A stretch of 64,000 nt of DNA, taken from NCBI GenBank assembly GCA_040382055.1, contig JBEIGE010000004.1, forward strand, positions 76,376-140,375, in the 5' to 3' direction. The translations under genes were made by a program, and so were the position numbers. Positions 1-8,690 of the stretch are shown here, one piece after another (the stretch's first letter is position 1; every line of letters begins with the position of its first letter). The notes under the pieces are model-generated. The model saw nothing but the letters and a program-made list of their open reading frames with translations, had not been told where the DNA came from and ran no database searches. Origin of the DNA: JBEIGE01 sp040382055 (lineage in GTDB: Bacteria; Pseudomonadota; Gammaproteobacteria; Burkholderiales; Burkholderiaceae_C).

Positions 1-1645
1 CCAGCAAAGCGCCAGATACCACTTTGCGCGGGTGCAACATGCACCAGTTGAGCATACGCAGATATGGGGCCTTGAGCTTTCGCAAGAGCCAGGTGTCATG
101 CTCTGCACCGCCCTTCAGAATGAAACTGCACAGCATGGGTGTCATGGTGAAGCTCAAGACCAGAGAAATGGTCAGGGCAATCGCAATGGTCAGGGCCAGA
201 GGGGCAAACATTTTCCCCTCCATTCCCTGCAAGCTGAGCAGCGGTAAAAACACCAGGATGATGATGCCCACGCCATAGAGAACCGGCTTGCCAACCTCGG
301 AGGCCGCCTCCAGAATCACCCGGGGCTTGGACTTGCCAAGATTGGCAGGGTCACCCAATTTTGCGAAGGCGTTTTCAACCACCACCACCGCACCATCTAC
401 CATCAGACCAATGGCAATGGCCAAACCACCCAGAGACATCAGGTTAGCACTCAGGCCTATGCGGTTCATGACAAGGAAAGTAAGCAAGGGAGTCAAGACC
501 AGCGTGGCCACCACAATGACACTGGAGCGCACATCGCCCAGAAAAACAAACAAAATGATGACCACCAGAATCACACCTTCTGCCAGCACCTTGGCCACCG
601 TTTTCATGGCGGTATTGACCAGTTCGGAGCGGTCGTAAAACGGAACGATTTGCAAGCCATCAGGCAGGATCTGTTTGGCATTGATATCAGCTACACGGGC
701 TTTGATACGGGTCACGATTTCGCGTGCGTTACCACCCCGGATCATCTGGACGATACCGGCGACAGATTCGGTTTCACCGTCCTTGATGATGGCACCCTGA
801 CGAACCTCAGAGCCAAACTGCACACTGGCCACATCTTTGACGTAGACCGGTGTTCCCTGAAATTCCTTCAAGGCAATGTTGCCAACGTCTTCCAGCGAGG
901 CAATCAGGCCGACACCCCGAATGAGGTATTGCTCGGACAGGGCGGGCAAAGCACCGCCCGATGAGTTGGCATTGTTACGCGCTACAGCCCCAAAGACATC
1001 CTGCAAACTCAAACCGTAATATCGCAGACGGTCCGGATTGACCTTGACCTGGTACTGACGGGCATAGCCTCCCTGACTGTTGATATCGGCTACACCCATG
1101 ATAGAGCGCAACATGGGTCGGACTACCCAGTCTTGCACCTCGCGGCGTTTGCGCAGTTCTTCTTCGGATAAGGGCTTGAGCTTGCCATCGGCTCCCCGGT
1201 CGTCCTTGTTCTCCAGGGTGTATTGATAAACCTCACCCAGGCCGGTAGACACCGCACCCAGAACTGGCGAAATACCAGAGGGCATGCGTTGCGTCACTTC
1301 AATCAACCGTTCCAAGACCAGTTGACGGGCAAAGTAGACGTCGGTTTTATCGGTGAATACCAACGTGATGAGAGAAACACCATTGCGGTTGAGCGAACGC
1401 ATTTCAACCAATCCTGGTAAGCCAGTCATGGCAATTTCGATTGGTGCTGTGATAAAGCGCTCGATCTCGGTCGGAGGGCGACCCGGAGCTTCTGTAGCCA
1501 CTTGGACCTGCACATTGGTCACATCAGGAAAAGCGTCTACAGATAATTTTTTGACGGCAAAAATCCCTGCCACCAAAAATACGACACACATCACTGCCAG
1601 CAAAACCCGTTGCTGCAATGACCATCGGATCAGGCTTGCAATCAT
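1..1645 (-). CDS. Heavy-metal RND efflux pump, CzcA/CusA family (C-terminus beyond window)
   Basis: This is the inner-membrane proton-driven pump of a three-part metal efflux system. About 548 residues are visible, from the ATG at 1645 to the window edge, so roughly half of a ~1040-residue protein. An N-terminal membrane helix is followed by a periplasmic porter domain with the typical stretch SVDAFPDVTNVQVQV. The transmembrane helix 4 relay motif reads AIGLMVDGAVVVVEN (about 372-417). It has a single Asp, whereas classical CzcA has an additional Asp just upstream (DFG...DGA), so I do not assign the metal. The start codon overlaps the stop of the adaptor gene by 4 bases (ATGA), indicating translational coupling. 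No regulator is visible in the window. Confidence 0.93.
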   Translation of the reverse strand, partial: MIASLIRWSLQQRVLLAVMCVVFLVAGIFAVKKLSVDAFPDVTNVQVQVATEAPGRPPTEIERFITAPIEIAMTGLPGLVEMRSLNRNGVSLITLVFTDKTDVYFARQLVLERLIEVTQRMPSGISPVLGAVSTGLGEVYQYTLENKDDRGADGKLKPLSEEELRKRREVQDWVVRPMLRSIMGVADINSQGGYARQYQVKVNPDRLRYYGLSLQDVFGAVARNNANSSGGALPALSEQYLIRGVGLIASLEDVGNIALKEFQGTPVYVKDVASVQFGSEVRQGAIIKDGETESVAGIVQMIRGGNAREIVTRIKARVADINAKQILPDGLQIVPFYDRSELVNTAMKTVAKVLAEGVILVVIILFVFLGDVRSSVIVVATLVLTPLLTFLVMNRIGLSANLMSLGGLAIAIGLMVDGAVVVVENAFAKLGDPANLGKSKPRVILEAASEVGKPVLYGVGIIILVFLPLLSLQGMEGKMFAPLALTIAIALTISLVLSFTMTPMLCSFILKGGAEHDTWLLRKLKAPYLRMLNWCMLHPRKVVSGALL

Positions 1646-2862
1646 TTGGGGCTCCCGGCCGGCGAAGATGAAGAGCCAGAGTTGCTGGTCAGCAAACGCT
1701 GTACCCGGTCATTGTTGAGATGAAATCCGCCATCGATGATGATCGTTTGCCCGGCAGTCAGGCCTTTGATCACGGGGCGCATGCCATTCACAGCTGCGCC
1801 CAGTTCCACTGGCGTGAGGCGAAATGTATTGAGCATGGTTTTCACAAAGACGTGATCACGGTCGTTCTCCCGAACCAAGGCAGTCGCGGGAACCACGGCA
1901 ACTTTTTTGGTTACACCGGAAATACGCAGATTGGCCAGCATCTGGGGCTTGAGCTCACGTTTTGCGTTGTCCACCTGGGTACGGATGGCAACCGTTCGGG
2001 TCTCAGGCTGGATGGTGTCACTGACAAAAACAACTTTGGCCCTGAAGGTCTGGTCAATCGCAGGAACCTCAATTTCAACCGACTGGCCTTTTTGAACGGA
2101 TCGTGCCGCTTGTTCAGGCAATGCGCCAACCACCCAGACATTGGACAGGTTAGCCACGGTGAACAGTTGGTCTCCAGGTTGTACCACTTGCCCTTGACTG
2201 ACCTTACGTTCAATCACCACTCCACCCAAACGGGAAGTCAAAGCGGCTTCGGAGTGAAGGATTCCCTGAGTGCGCAGCTTCTCTATGGCAGTCGCCGGCA
2301 AACCGATCAAGCGTAGCTGGTCTTCGGATGCCCGCAATTCGGCACGTGAAATCGAGAGTTCGGTTTCACGGCGCTGGAGCTCCGCCGAACCAATCACATC
2401 GGCCTGGATCAGTTGGCGTGCACGATCAACACCGCGCTCTGCCATGGACTGATTGGCATTGGCGCGAAGGAACGCCAGTTGCAAAGTGGTCAGCTCCGGG
2501 CTGCTGACCTGCGCTAGTGTTTGTCCAGCTTTGACCTCATCGCCCAGCTCGGCCAGAACCGCTGTAACCCGGCCAGTGACTGATGCTCCAATCCGGTTGA
2601 CCAGTGTTTCATTGGCTTCTATACGACCCGGATGCTCCTGCACAACAGCCATTTCGGTCAGTTGGACTGGGCCGGTTTTGTAGTTGACTGCCTGTTCATC
2701 GGTAACCGATACCACCAACGGGTCTGTGCTTGAGGGTGCCGCTGAGGCAGATGGGGCTGCAGACGGTTTGGCCGCAGTTGTCGGGTCTTTGCTATTGCAG
2801 CCAGCCACCATAGATGCAGCTAGGGCAGATGCCAGCAGCGCGAAAGGGATAGTGAATTTCAT
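1642..2862 (-). CDS. Periplasmic adaptor (HlyD/CzcB-type membrane fusion) lipoprotein of the RND pump
   Basis: Adaptor linking the RND pump to the outer-membrane channel. I chose the ATG at 2862 (406 residues) because it is followed directly by a lipoprotein signal sequence (LLASALAASMVAGC, lipidated Cys near residue 22) and preceded by an AAGG ribosome-binding site. An upstream in-frame start at 2883 would add seven residues. After a Ser/Ala/Pro-rich linker come a barrel-sandwich half motif (GRVTAVLAELGDEVKAGQ), a helical hairpin, the second lipoyl-like half (GGVVIERKVSQGQVVQPGD) and a beta-barrel domain, the usual RND adaptor order. No His-rich metal-binding N-terminus is seen, unlike some CzcB proteins. 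It lies between channel and pump genes and overlaps the pump start. Confidence 0.92.
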   Translation of the reverse strand: MKFTIPFALLASALAASMVAGCNSKDPTTAAKPSAAPSASAAPSSTDPLVVSVTDEQAVNYKTGPVQLTEMAVVQEHPGRIEANETLVNRIGASVTGRVTAVLAELGDEVKAGQTLAQVSSPELTTLQLAFLRANANQSMAERGVDRARQLIQADVIGSAELQRRETELSISRAELRASEDQLRLIGLPATAIEKLRTQGILHSEAALTSRLGGVVIERKVSQGQVVQPGDQLFTVANLSNVWVVGALPEQAARSVQKGQSVEIEVPAIDQTFRAKVVFVSDTIQPETRTVAIRTQVDNAKRELKPQMLANLRISGVTKKVAVVPATALVRENDRDHVFVKTMLNTFRLTPVELGAAVNGMRPVIKGLTAGQTIIIDGGFHLNNDRVQRLLTSNSGSSSSPAGSPK

Positions 2863-2879
2863 GAGTGGTACCTTCAGAA

Positions 2880-4163
2880 TCAAAGTTTGTCGTCGGCATA
2901 TCTGCCGGAAAGGAATTCGAGTTCAATGCGTGCAACTTGAACCTGGTAGCGGGCGTCCAGCAGGTCAGCCCGTACACTGCGCAACACACGTTGGGCATCG
3001 AGCACATCCAGAATGCCGCGCTCGCCAAATCGGTAGGCCGCCTGTGATACACGCAATGCGGCTTCCGCCTCCCTCAGAGCGCCCTGACCGAGAGACTCAA
3101 CCCGAAGGCGGGCCATCTCCAGGGACTTCCAGGCCAGCAAGACCTGTTGACGCAGTTCAGCCTGCCGGCCGTCCAGGCGTAGGCGGACGCGTTCGATTTC
3201 CACCTGTGCCTCGGCAATCGGCCCTGAACGCTGGTCCAACAGCGGGATCTGGACATTCACACCCAGTACGCCCTGCTTGACTTCGGGCTGGGTGAGTTCG
3301 CTGTAGCGCAGCTCCACGCCAGGCCAACGGCTGGAACGGGCCGATTGCAACTGTGCCTGGGCCCGGTCAATGGAACTGCGCAAGACTTTCAATTCCGGGT
3401 TGTCAGACAAGGTCAGGCGTTGTAACTCTTCCAGTCCGTAGAGGCTGGCATCCCCACCGAGTGTTTCCTGCAAGCTCCAGCGGGCGGGTAGCTGACCGGC
3501 AGCCAGCCGGTTGAGGGCCAACATGGCCTGTTCAGCCTGAAGCACAGCGTTTTGCTGACGTTGCCGTGCATTGATGATCTCGGCATCTGCCTTGATGATT
3601 TCATAGCGTGGCGCCTCGCCAATATCTACCCTGAGCCGGACACGCTCGCGCACTTGCTCAAGCAGGTTCACAGCGTCACTGGCTGCTTTTGATTCATCCT
3701 GACGTAACAAAAATTCATAAGCACGCAGCTGAATTTGTGCTACCAGCTCGTTGCGCGTAACAGCGATTTGAAACTCGCTGTTGCGCTCCAACGACCGCGC
3801 AATCCCCACGCGGGCTTCGCGAATTGATGGGTTTTCGATCAGCTGGGAGACAGCCCAGCCATTGACACGCCCAGGCGAGACAGTGGGCAACCGTGCGGTG
3901 TTTTCGCCGCCGCTCCACTCCAGGCGAGGGTTGGGCAATGCACCCGCACTTGTCACGCCTGCTGCAGCCTGATCGCGCGAGCGCTGGGCCAGCTGCAAGG
4001 CAGGGTTGCTGGCCAGCACGGCACTGACCAGACCCGAAATGGTGTACACCTTGACAGACGTGTCAGTCTGTACCGGGAAAGCTGACGTTTGTGCCTTTAG
4101 CCCAACCAAGGGAATCAGAACAAGGCATGCACAACAGCATTGCATTAAAGATTTGAATTTCAT
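2880..4163 (-). CDS. Outer-membrane efflux channel, TolC/CzcC family
   Basis: Outer-membrane factor of the metal efflux system. From the ATG at 4163 it has 427 residues, normal for CzcC. It starts with a Cys-rich hydrophobic signal peptide (MQCCCACLVLIPLVG) ending near residue 24. Two repeated OEP helical domains follow, with typical phrases such as LASNPALQLAQRSRDQAAAG and, in the second repeat, SDNPELKVLRSSIDRAQAQL. The C-terminal RFGERGILDVLDAQRVL is characteristic of the family. The gene ends 17 bases before the adaptor start. A possible start at 4184 is less convincing because it would put seven residues ahead of the signal peptide. Confidence 0.92.
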   Translation of the reverse strand: MKFKSLMQCCCACLVLIPLVGLKAQTSAFPVQTDTSVKVYTISGLVSAVLASNPALQLAQRSRDQAAAGVTSAGALPNPRLEWSGGENTARLPTVSPGRVNGWAVSQLIENPSIREARVGIARSLERNSEFQIAVTRNELVAQIQLRAYEFLLRQDESKAASDAVNLLEQVRERVRLRVDIGEAPRYEIIKADAEIINARQRQQNAVLQAEQAMLALNRLAAGQLPARWSLQETLGGDASLYGLEELQRLTLSDNPELKVLRSSIDRAQAQLQSARSSRWPGVELRYSELTQPEVKQGVLGVNVQIPLLDQRSGPIAEAQVEIERVRLRLDGRQAELRQQVLLAWKSLEMARLRVESLGQGALREAEAALRVSQAAYRFGERGILDVLDAQRVLRSVRADLLDARYQVQVARIELEFLSGRYADDKL

Positions 4164-4245
4164 GGATATAACTTTCAACAGCAAACACTGAAGCCCCGCA
4201 TTGGATCAATTCGGGTAGCAAGACTATGGTAAGGGAAGCCGGAAT

Positions 4246-4647
4246 CTAGGCCGAAAGGCGCGGCGGGCGAAGCAATGGGGGGTGAAATGCTTGCAAGAAA
4301 CGTGGATGCAGTTTCTGGGAGATGCTCGAATGGTCTTCGAAAAAACCAATGGCCGCGCTGGCCGGTATTTCTCCGTCCACCAAGTTGTTGCTCTCCAAAT
4401 CGGGCTGCGATTTGCAATCCGGGAGAAGATCCGTGCTCTTAGTAACAAAACTTATCGGTTGGGCAGACTCTCTGTCCTGTACTAGGAGCTGTACCGGGGT
4501 CTCGGGAAGTACCGGCGTTGTCATGGACTGTGCGGGCTGAAGCAGAAACAGCGCAGACACCAAAAGTGCTACCGATGTGGGTCTGCAGGATCTGCTCAGG
4601 AGAGCACTGAGGAGGAGGAGGAGTAATGTGAGGAAAATTGCTTTCAC
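4246..4647 (-). CDS. Small secreted protein upstream of the RND efflux genes, possibly CzcI-like
   Basis: An ORF of 133 codons starting at a GTG and lying 82 bases upstream of the efflux channel gene in the same direction. The first residues form a strong hydrophobic segment (LTLLLLLLSALLS), followed by a second hydrophobic stretch (VALLVSALFLLQPAQS), so it is probably exported or membrane-anchored. The C-terminus is Pro/Arg-rich (HPPLLRPPRLSA). Position, size, signal segment and Pro-rich end recall the small CzcI proteins that precede czcCBA in other betaproteobacteria, but I cannot show homology and the His-rich metal-binding part typical of CzcI is missing. Function unknown; it could be a regulator or accessory factor for the pump. 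Confidence 0.5.
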   Translation of the reverse strand: MKAIFLTLLLLLLSALLSRSCRPTSVALLVSALFLLQPAQSMTTPVLPETPVQLLVQDRESAQPISFVTKSTDLLPDCKSQPDLESNNLVDGEIPASAAIGFFEDHSSISQKLHPRFLQAFHPPLLRPPRLSA

Positions 4648-4697
4648 ACATGAATTAAGCCATCAAATCCTTAGCCTGATACGCATTGGGGGATTTG

Positions 4698-5891
4698 TCA
4701 CGCAGCAGGGGCATGGGCAACTTGATGCGCCAGCTGAACCAGGCTGCGGTCACAGCCTGCTGGACCCAGCAACGACAAGCCCAAAGGCGCACCCAAGCGA
4801 TGACCCAAGGGCATGGAGAGATGGGGAAAACCACTGAGCCCGGCAATGCACAGCATTTGTATGGAACGGTTGCGGTAGCTCTCCATCGTAGAGCCATCGT
4901 CACTGCACAGCGGTGCAATGTCCGGCATGGAGGGCATGACCAAAACGCCATCCTCGCCCAGCAGTTCAGCAAGATGCGCCTTGAAGCGCTCCCTAAAAGC
5001 CACGCCGGTTTCAAACTGCCCATCGGTCACGCCCTTGGACCATTGAAACCGCTCGGCCACCCCAGGCCCCAGCGGCGGTTTATATCGCTCAATCAGGGGG
5101 CCATCAACCATCCAGGCTTCGCGACCCTGGATATATCTGAAAGCCCAGTACATGGAATCAATATCATCCAGTACGACCCGGGTCAGCGCTGAAGGCCCCA
5201 GAACCGACTCAACCTGGGCTAGCGACTGCTGGTGCACGCCCAATGCCTCAGCGTCCAACAGGCTCCAGATATCCTGGGGTTTGAGCAGCCGAACGCGCTT
5301 GGGCAGGGGCTTGGCATCTGCGCCAAGGAGAACATCGGAAATACGTGCAAAGGTCAGGCTGTCGCGCGCAAAGTAGCCACAGGTATCAAGGCTTGGCGAC
5401 AGATCCAGAGCACCAGCAAGACTGATGCGCCCATGTGTAGGACGAATACCAAACAGCCCGCAATGGCTGGCTGGTGCACGAACCGAACCGCCCGTATCCG
5501 AACCCAACGCGAAGTCACACAAGCCATTGGAAACCGCCGAAGCAGATCCAGAAGAGGAACCTCCAGAAATCCGGTCTGGCGCTGCCCCATTGATCGGTGC
5601 ACCAAAGTGTGCATTGTTGCCATTCATGGAGAAAGCAAGTTCATCGGTGACGGTTTTACCGATGAAGCGTGCGCCTGCATCGAGCAGTTTCTGCACGGAC
5701 GGCGCAGTTACCTGTTTGATGCCAGACATGGCCAATACAAACGGCTGCCCGCCTCCGGTAGGGTAGCCGGCCACATCAAACAGGTCCTTCACGCCAAAAC
5801 ACAGGCCAGTCAAGGGCCCGGTTGAAGCGTGTGAAACGTCTGCATCGGGATAAGGGATAAAGTCATGGGCTGTATCGTGAATAAGAGGCAT
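4698..5891 (-). CDS. Amidase signature family hydrolase
   Basis: Hydrolyses an amide bond by the Ser-cisSer-Lys mechanism. The triad is visible: Lys35 in GVKDLFD, the cis-Ser region GGSSSGSA at about 110-117, and the nucleophile Ser136 in DTGGSVR. At 397 residues it is shorter than GatA (about 480) and closer to catabolic amidases. It is the last gene of an operon that also encodes a carbamoylase-type M20 hydrolase, a dipeptide-type ABC importer and a hydantoin-type racemase, 35 bases after the racemase stop. Context suggests it removes ammonia or splits an amide/ureido intermediate of the imported compound. It is unlikely to be the tRNA amidotransferase subunit, since no gatB or gatC is near. 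Confidence 0.88.
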   Translation of the reverse strand: MPLIHDTAHDFIPYPDADVSHASTGPLTGLCFGVKDLFDVAGYPTGGGQPFVLAMSGIKQVTAPSVQKLLDAGARFIGKTVTDELAFSMNGNNAHFGAPINGAAPDRISGGSSSGSASAVSNGLCDFALGSDTGGSVRAPASHCGLFGIRPTHGRISLAGALDLSPSLDTCGYFARDSLTFARISDVLLGADAKPLPKRVRLLKPQDIWSLLDAEALGVHQQSLAQVESVLGPSALTRVVLDDIDSMYWAFRYIQGREAWMVDGPLIERYKPPLGPGVAERFQWSKGVTDGQFETGVAFRERFKAHLAELLGEDGVLVMPSMPDIAPLCSDDGSTMESYRNRSIQMLCIAGLSGFPHLSMPLGHRLGAPLGLSLLGPAGCDRSLVQLAHQVAHAPAA

Positions 5892-5926
5892 AGTGGTGTG
5901 GCGGAAAAGTAGTTAAAAAATTCAAG

Positions 5927-6664
5927 TCAGCGCATGAATGCAGGAGGTGGGCCTGACCAAAGCTTGCGCAAGGGCGGAGCGAAACTGTTCTTCTTGCTGG
6001 TTTTCAAACCAAGGGCCGCCAAAGCCTCTGCGAGCTTGACGGCGGCGGCAACTCCATCGATCACCGGCACGCCGTGGGCAGCAGACAGGCTGCGGGCCAG
6101 GTCTGTCATTCCGGCGCACCCGAGCACAATCGCTTCAGCCCTATCTTCTGTCAGTGCCGCAGCGATTTCATCCGATATCCGGGCGTAGGCGTTGGAGGCT
6201 GAATCCTCCAGATCCAACACCGGGACCTCTGCAGCTCTGACACGTACGCAACGGCTGGCCAGTCCGTACTTAAGCAGGTTGTGTTCAATTGCAGCTACAG
6301 ATCGTGACAGAGTGGTAACCACACTGAAGCGCACCGCCAGTAAACAGGCCATGTGACAGGCAGCTTCTCCTATGCCGACAACCGGCGCATTCAAAAGGGA
6401 GCGTGCCGCATCCAGGCCGGTATCATCAAAACAGGCAATCACATAGGCCGCAACTCCGGGGTCCCGCTGCTGAGCAGCGAACATCGCTTCGAGCATGCCC
6501 GGAACCGCCATCGCCTCATCGACATAGCCTTCAATGGAGGCGGGGCCGATAGTGGGATTGCATGCCTCAATCTGGGTGTTGGTACTGGCCACCGCCCGAG
6601 CAGACGCAGCGATACGCTCGGTCATTGCAGAGGTTGTGTTAGGGTTGCAAACAACAATTTTCAC
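5927..6664 (-). CDS. Asp/Glu/hydantoin racemase family protein
   Basis: A 245-residue member of the cofactor-independent two-cysteine racemase family. Both catalytic cysteines are present, Cys78 in ACFDDTG and Cys183 in LGCAGM, and the N-terminus NPNTTSAMT is typical of hydantoin racemases and related enzymes. It would interconvert enantiomers of a 5-substituted hydantoin or similar ureide so that stereospecific hydrolases can use both forms. The ATG overlaps the stop of the preceding ABC ATPase gene by 4 bases, and the amidase follows, so co-expression is near certain. Substrate is not determinable from sequence; arylmalonate decarboxylase-like or maleate isomerase-like relatives are alternatives, but the paired cysteines favour a racemase. 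Confidence 0.85.
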   Translation of the reverse strand: MKIVVCNPNTTSAMTERIAASARAVASTNTQIEACNPTIGPASIEGYVDEAMAVPGMLEAMFAAQQRDPGVAAYVIACFDDTGLDAARSLLNAPVVGIGEAACHMACLLAVRFSVVTTLSRSVAAIEHNLLKYGLASRCVRVRAAEVPVLDLEDSASNAYARISDEIAAALTEDRAEAIVLGCAGMTDLARSLSAAHGVPVIDGVAAAVKLAEALAALGLKTSKKNSFAPPLRKLWSGPPPAFMR

Positions 6665-7680
6665 TTGTAATCAGGGCGGTTTGTATTGATTGAATTGACC
6701 TGCAAACAGCGCACAAGATGATGCGGCGTGAGCATCACTGGCGCAGGTTGTTGGTGCCGGCAGGCTTCCTGAACAAAGCGGCACCGCGGGGCGAAGGCAC
6801 AACCCGGGGTTAACGCGCTCAAATCAGGTGGCGAACCGGCAATTGTTTCAAGTCGCGGTCGGGCATTACCTGTTTTGTCCTGACTGCCGTGTGCACGGCT
6901 GCTGAGCAAAGCCAGGGTATATGGGTGACGCGGCGAGCGAATCAATGTTGCTACCGGGCCTTCCTCGACAATGCGGCCGGCATACATCACGGCTATACGG
7001 TCGGCTACTTCAACTGCAGCGCCAATATCGTGGGTCACAAAAATCACGGATAAACCGAATTCACGCTGCAAATCCCGCAGGAGCAGGAGAATTTGGATTT
7101 GAACCGTGGCATCCAGTGCTGTTGTCGGCTCATCCGCCAATAGCAGTTGGGGTCTGCAGGCCAAGGCCAGCGCAATCATGGCGCGTTGTCGCATGCCGCC
7201 GGACATTTCGTGGGGATAAGCATCCAATCGTCTTGCAGGACTTGGGATGCGCACCCGCTCGAACAATTCCATCGCCCTGGCGCGTGCTGTCACTGATGAA
7301 ACATTTTCATGGCGTTGAATCGATTCCGTAATCTGTTCACCCACGGTGTAGACCGGGTCAAGTGCCAGCAGTGGCTCCTGAAAAATCATCGCGGCTATCT
7401 TGCCGCGAAAATCCGACAAACCAGAAGCAGACAGCGATAAAACCTCCTGAGCACCCACGCGTATCTTTCCGGTAATGGTGGTGCGTCGCTCATTGTGCAG
7501 GCGAAGAACAGACCGCAAGGTCACACTTTTTCCAGAGCCTGACTCCCCGATCAATGCAACTACTTCACCGCGCTGGACTTGCAAATCCACTCCGTTGACA
7601 GCGTGCACAGGCCTTCGACCACCTCCAAACGTAACCTGGAGGTTCTGAATCTCTACAAAGGCTTGTGGTTCCATGGTCAT
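6661..7680 (-). CDS. Dipeptide/oligopeptide-type ABC transporter ATPase (DppD-like)
   Basis: First of two ATPases powering the importer. Walker A is GESGSGKS, the signature motif is MSGGMRQR and Walker B is LLLADEPTTALD. The C-terminal oligopeptide/dipeptide extension with clustered cysteines (GCAFAPRCRF) is present, which separates this family from other ABC importers. Length 339 residues is standard. It overlaps both neighbours by 4 bases (DppF-like upstream, racemase downstream). Confidence 0.93.
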   Translation of the reverse strand: MTMEPQAFVEIQNLQVTFGGGRRPVHAVNGVDLQVQRGEVVALIGESGSGKSVTLRSVLRLHNERRTTITGKIRVGAQEVLSLSASGLSDFRGKIAAMIFQEPLLALDPVYTVGEQITESIQRHENVSSVTARARAMELFERVRIPSPARRLDAYPHEMSGGMRQRAMIALALACRPQLLLADEPTTALDATVQIQILLLLRDLQREFGLSVIFVTHDIGAAVEVADRIAVMYAGRIVEEGPVATLIRSPRHPYTLALLSSRAHGSQDKTGNARPRLETIAGSPPDLSALTPGCAFAPRCRFVQEACRHQQPAPVMLTPHHLVRCLQVNSINTNRPDYK

Positions 7681-8690
7681 GCAGCCAAAGGATCAAGAGA
7701 AGCGTCGGTATGTCCACTGTTGGCCACATACATCAAACAAGCGACCTCGTGGCCTTCGCTTATTTTTTTAAGCACTGGACTTGTCTGGGCACAAACTGCT
7801 TGAACGTGCGGACATCGGGTGTGAAAACGGCAGCCTGTGGGCGGATTGATCGGATTTGGAGGGTCGCCACTCAAAGCCGGTTGTTCGGTACGATTGTCTG
7901 GATCCATGGAAGGGATGGATGACAAAAGCGCCCGCGTATAAGGATGGGCAGGCCGTTCAAACAGGCTCTCGGCAGCACCGACTTCCACGACTTGTCCAAG
8001 GTACATCACCATCACCCGGTCACTGATGAAACGAACGACGTTCAGGTCGTGACTGATGAAGACATAGGTCAGGTCAAAGGCTGCCTTCAAATCCAGAAGC
8101 AAGTTCAGGACCTGAGCCTCAACCGACTTGTCGAGAGCGGAAACTGCCTCGTCCAGAATCACAACGCGTGGCTGCAATGCCAGGGCACGCGCAATATTGA
8201 CGCGCTGTCGCTGGCCGCCCGAGAGTTCGTGTGGATAACGGGCCGCAAAACGGCCGGGCTCCAGACCCACCTTAATCAATAAATCATGCGCGCGCTTTCT
8301 GGACTCTGTCAAAGAAACGCCATGTACTTGCGGGCCGAATGCAATGGAATCCTCAATGGTCAGCCTTGGGTTGAGGGATGCATAGCTGTCCTGAAAAACC
8401 ATCTGGACCTGCCTACGAAACTCTTTCAACGGCAAGTCCCTCGTACCCACAACTGCCCCATCAAAGACCACTTGTCCCGCATTGGGCTCAATCAAATGCA
8501 TGAGCAAGCGCGCTGTCGTGCTCTTGCCGCATCCGGACTCTCCGACAACACCCAAAGTCTCTCCGGCAAAGACATTGAAGTCGATGCTGTCAACCGCCCG
8601 GACAACGCCGCCACCGCCGCCCAGAAAGTCTTTCTTGAGCGGAAAGTGCTTGGTCAGGCCGCGTACCTGAAGTAGAGTTTTGGCACTCAT
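7677..8690 (-). CDS. Dipeptide/oligopeptide-type ABC transporter ATPase (DppF-like)
   Basis: Second ATPase of the importer, 337 residues. Walker A is GESGCGKSTT, the signature LSGGQRQRVNIARAL and Walker B VVILDEAVSALD. A C-terminal CxxxxxxC element (GCRFHTRCPHVQ) closes the protein as in DppF/OppF. The N-terminal Gly run (FLGGGGGVVRAVD) is a small irregularity compared with typical members. Its start overlaps the permease stop by 4 bases and its stop overlaps the DppD-like start by 4, so translation of the set is coupled. This matters because a frameshift in the upstream permease gene could affect it. Confidence 0.93.
   Translation of the reverse strand: MSAKTLLQVRGLTKHFPLKKDFLGGGGGVVRAVDSIDFNVFAGETLGVVGESGCGKSTTARLLMHLIEPNAGQVVFDGAVVGTRDLPLKEFRRQVQMVFQDSYASLNPRLTIEDSIAFGPQVHGVSLTESRKRAHDLLIKVGLEPGRFAARYPHELSGGQRQRVNIARALALQPRVVILDEAVSALDKSVEAQVLNLLLDLKAAFDLTYVFISHDLNVVRFISDRVMVMYLGQVVEVGAAESLFERPAHPYTRALLSSIPSMDPDNRTEQPALSGDPPNPINPPTGCRFHTRCPHVQAVCAQTSPVLKKISEGHEVACLMYVANSGHTDASLDPLAA

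Noticed and set aside
4655..5023. An alternative minus frame over the amidase 3' end
   Set aside because: It is out of frame with the amidase and gives a Trp/Cys/Arg-rich product typical of shadow frames.
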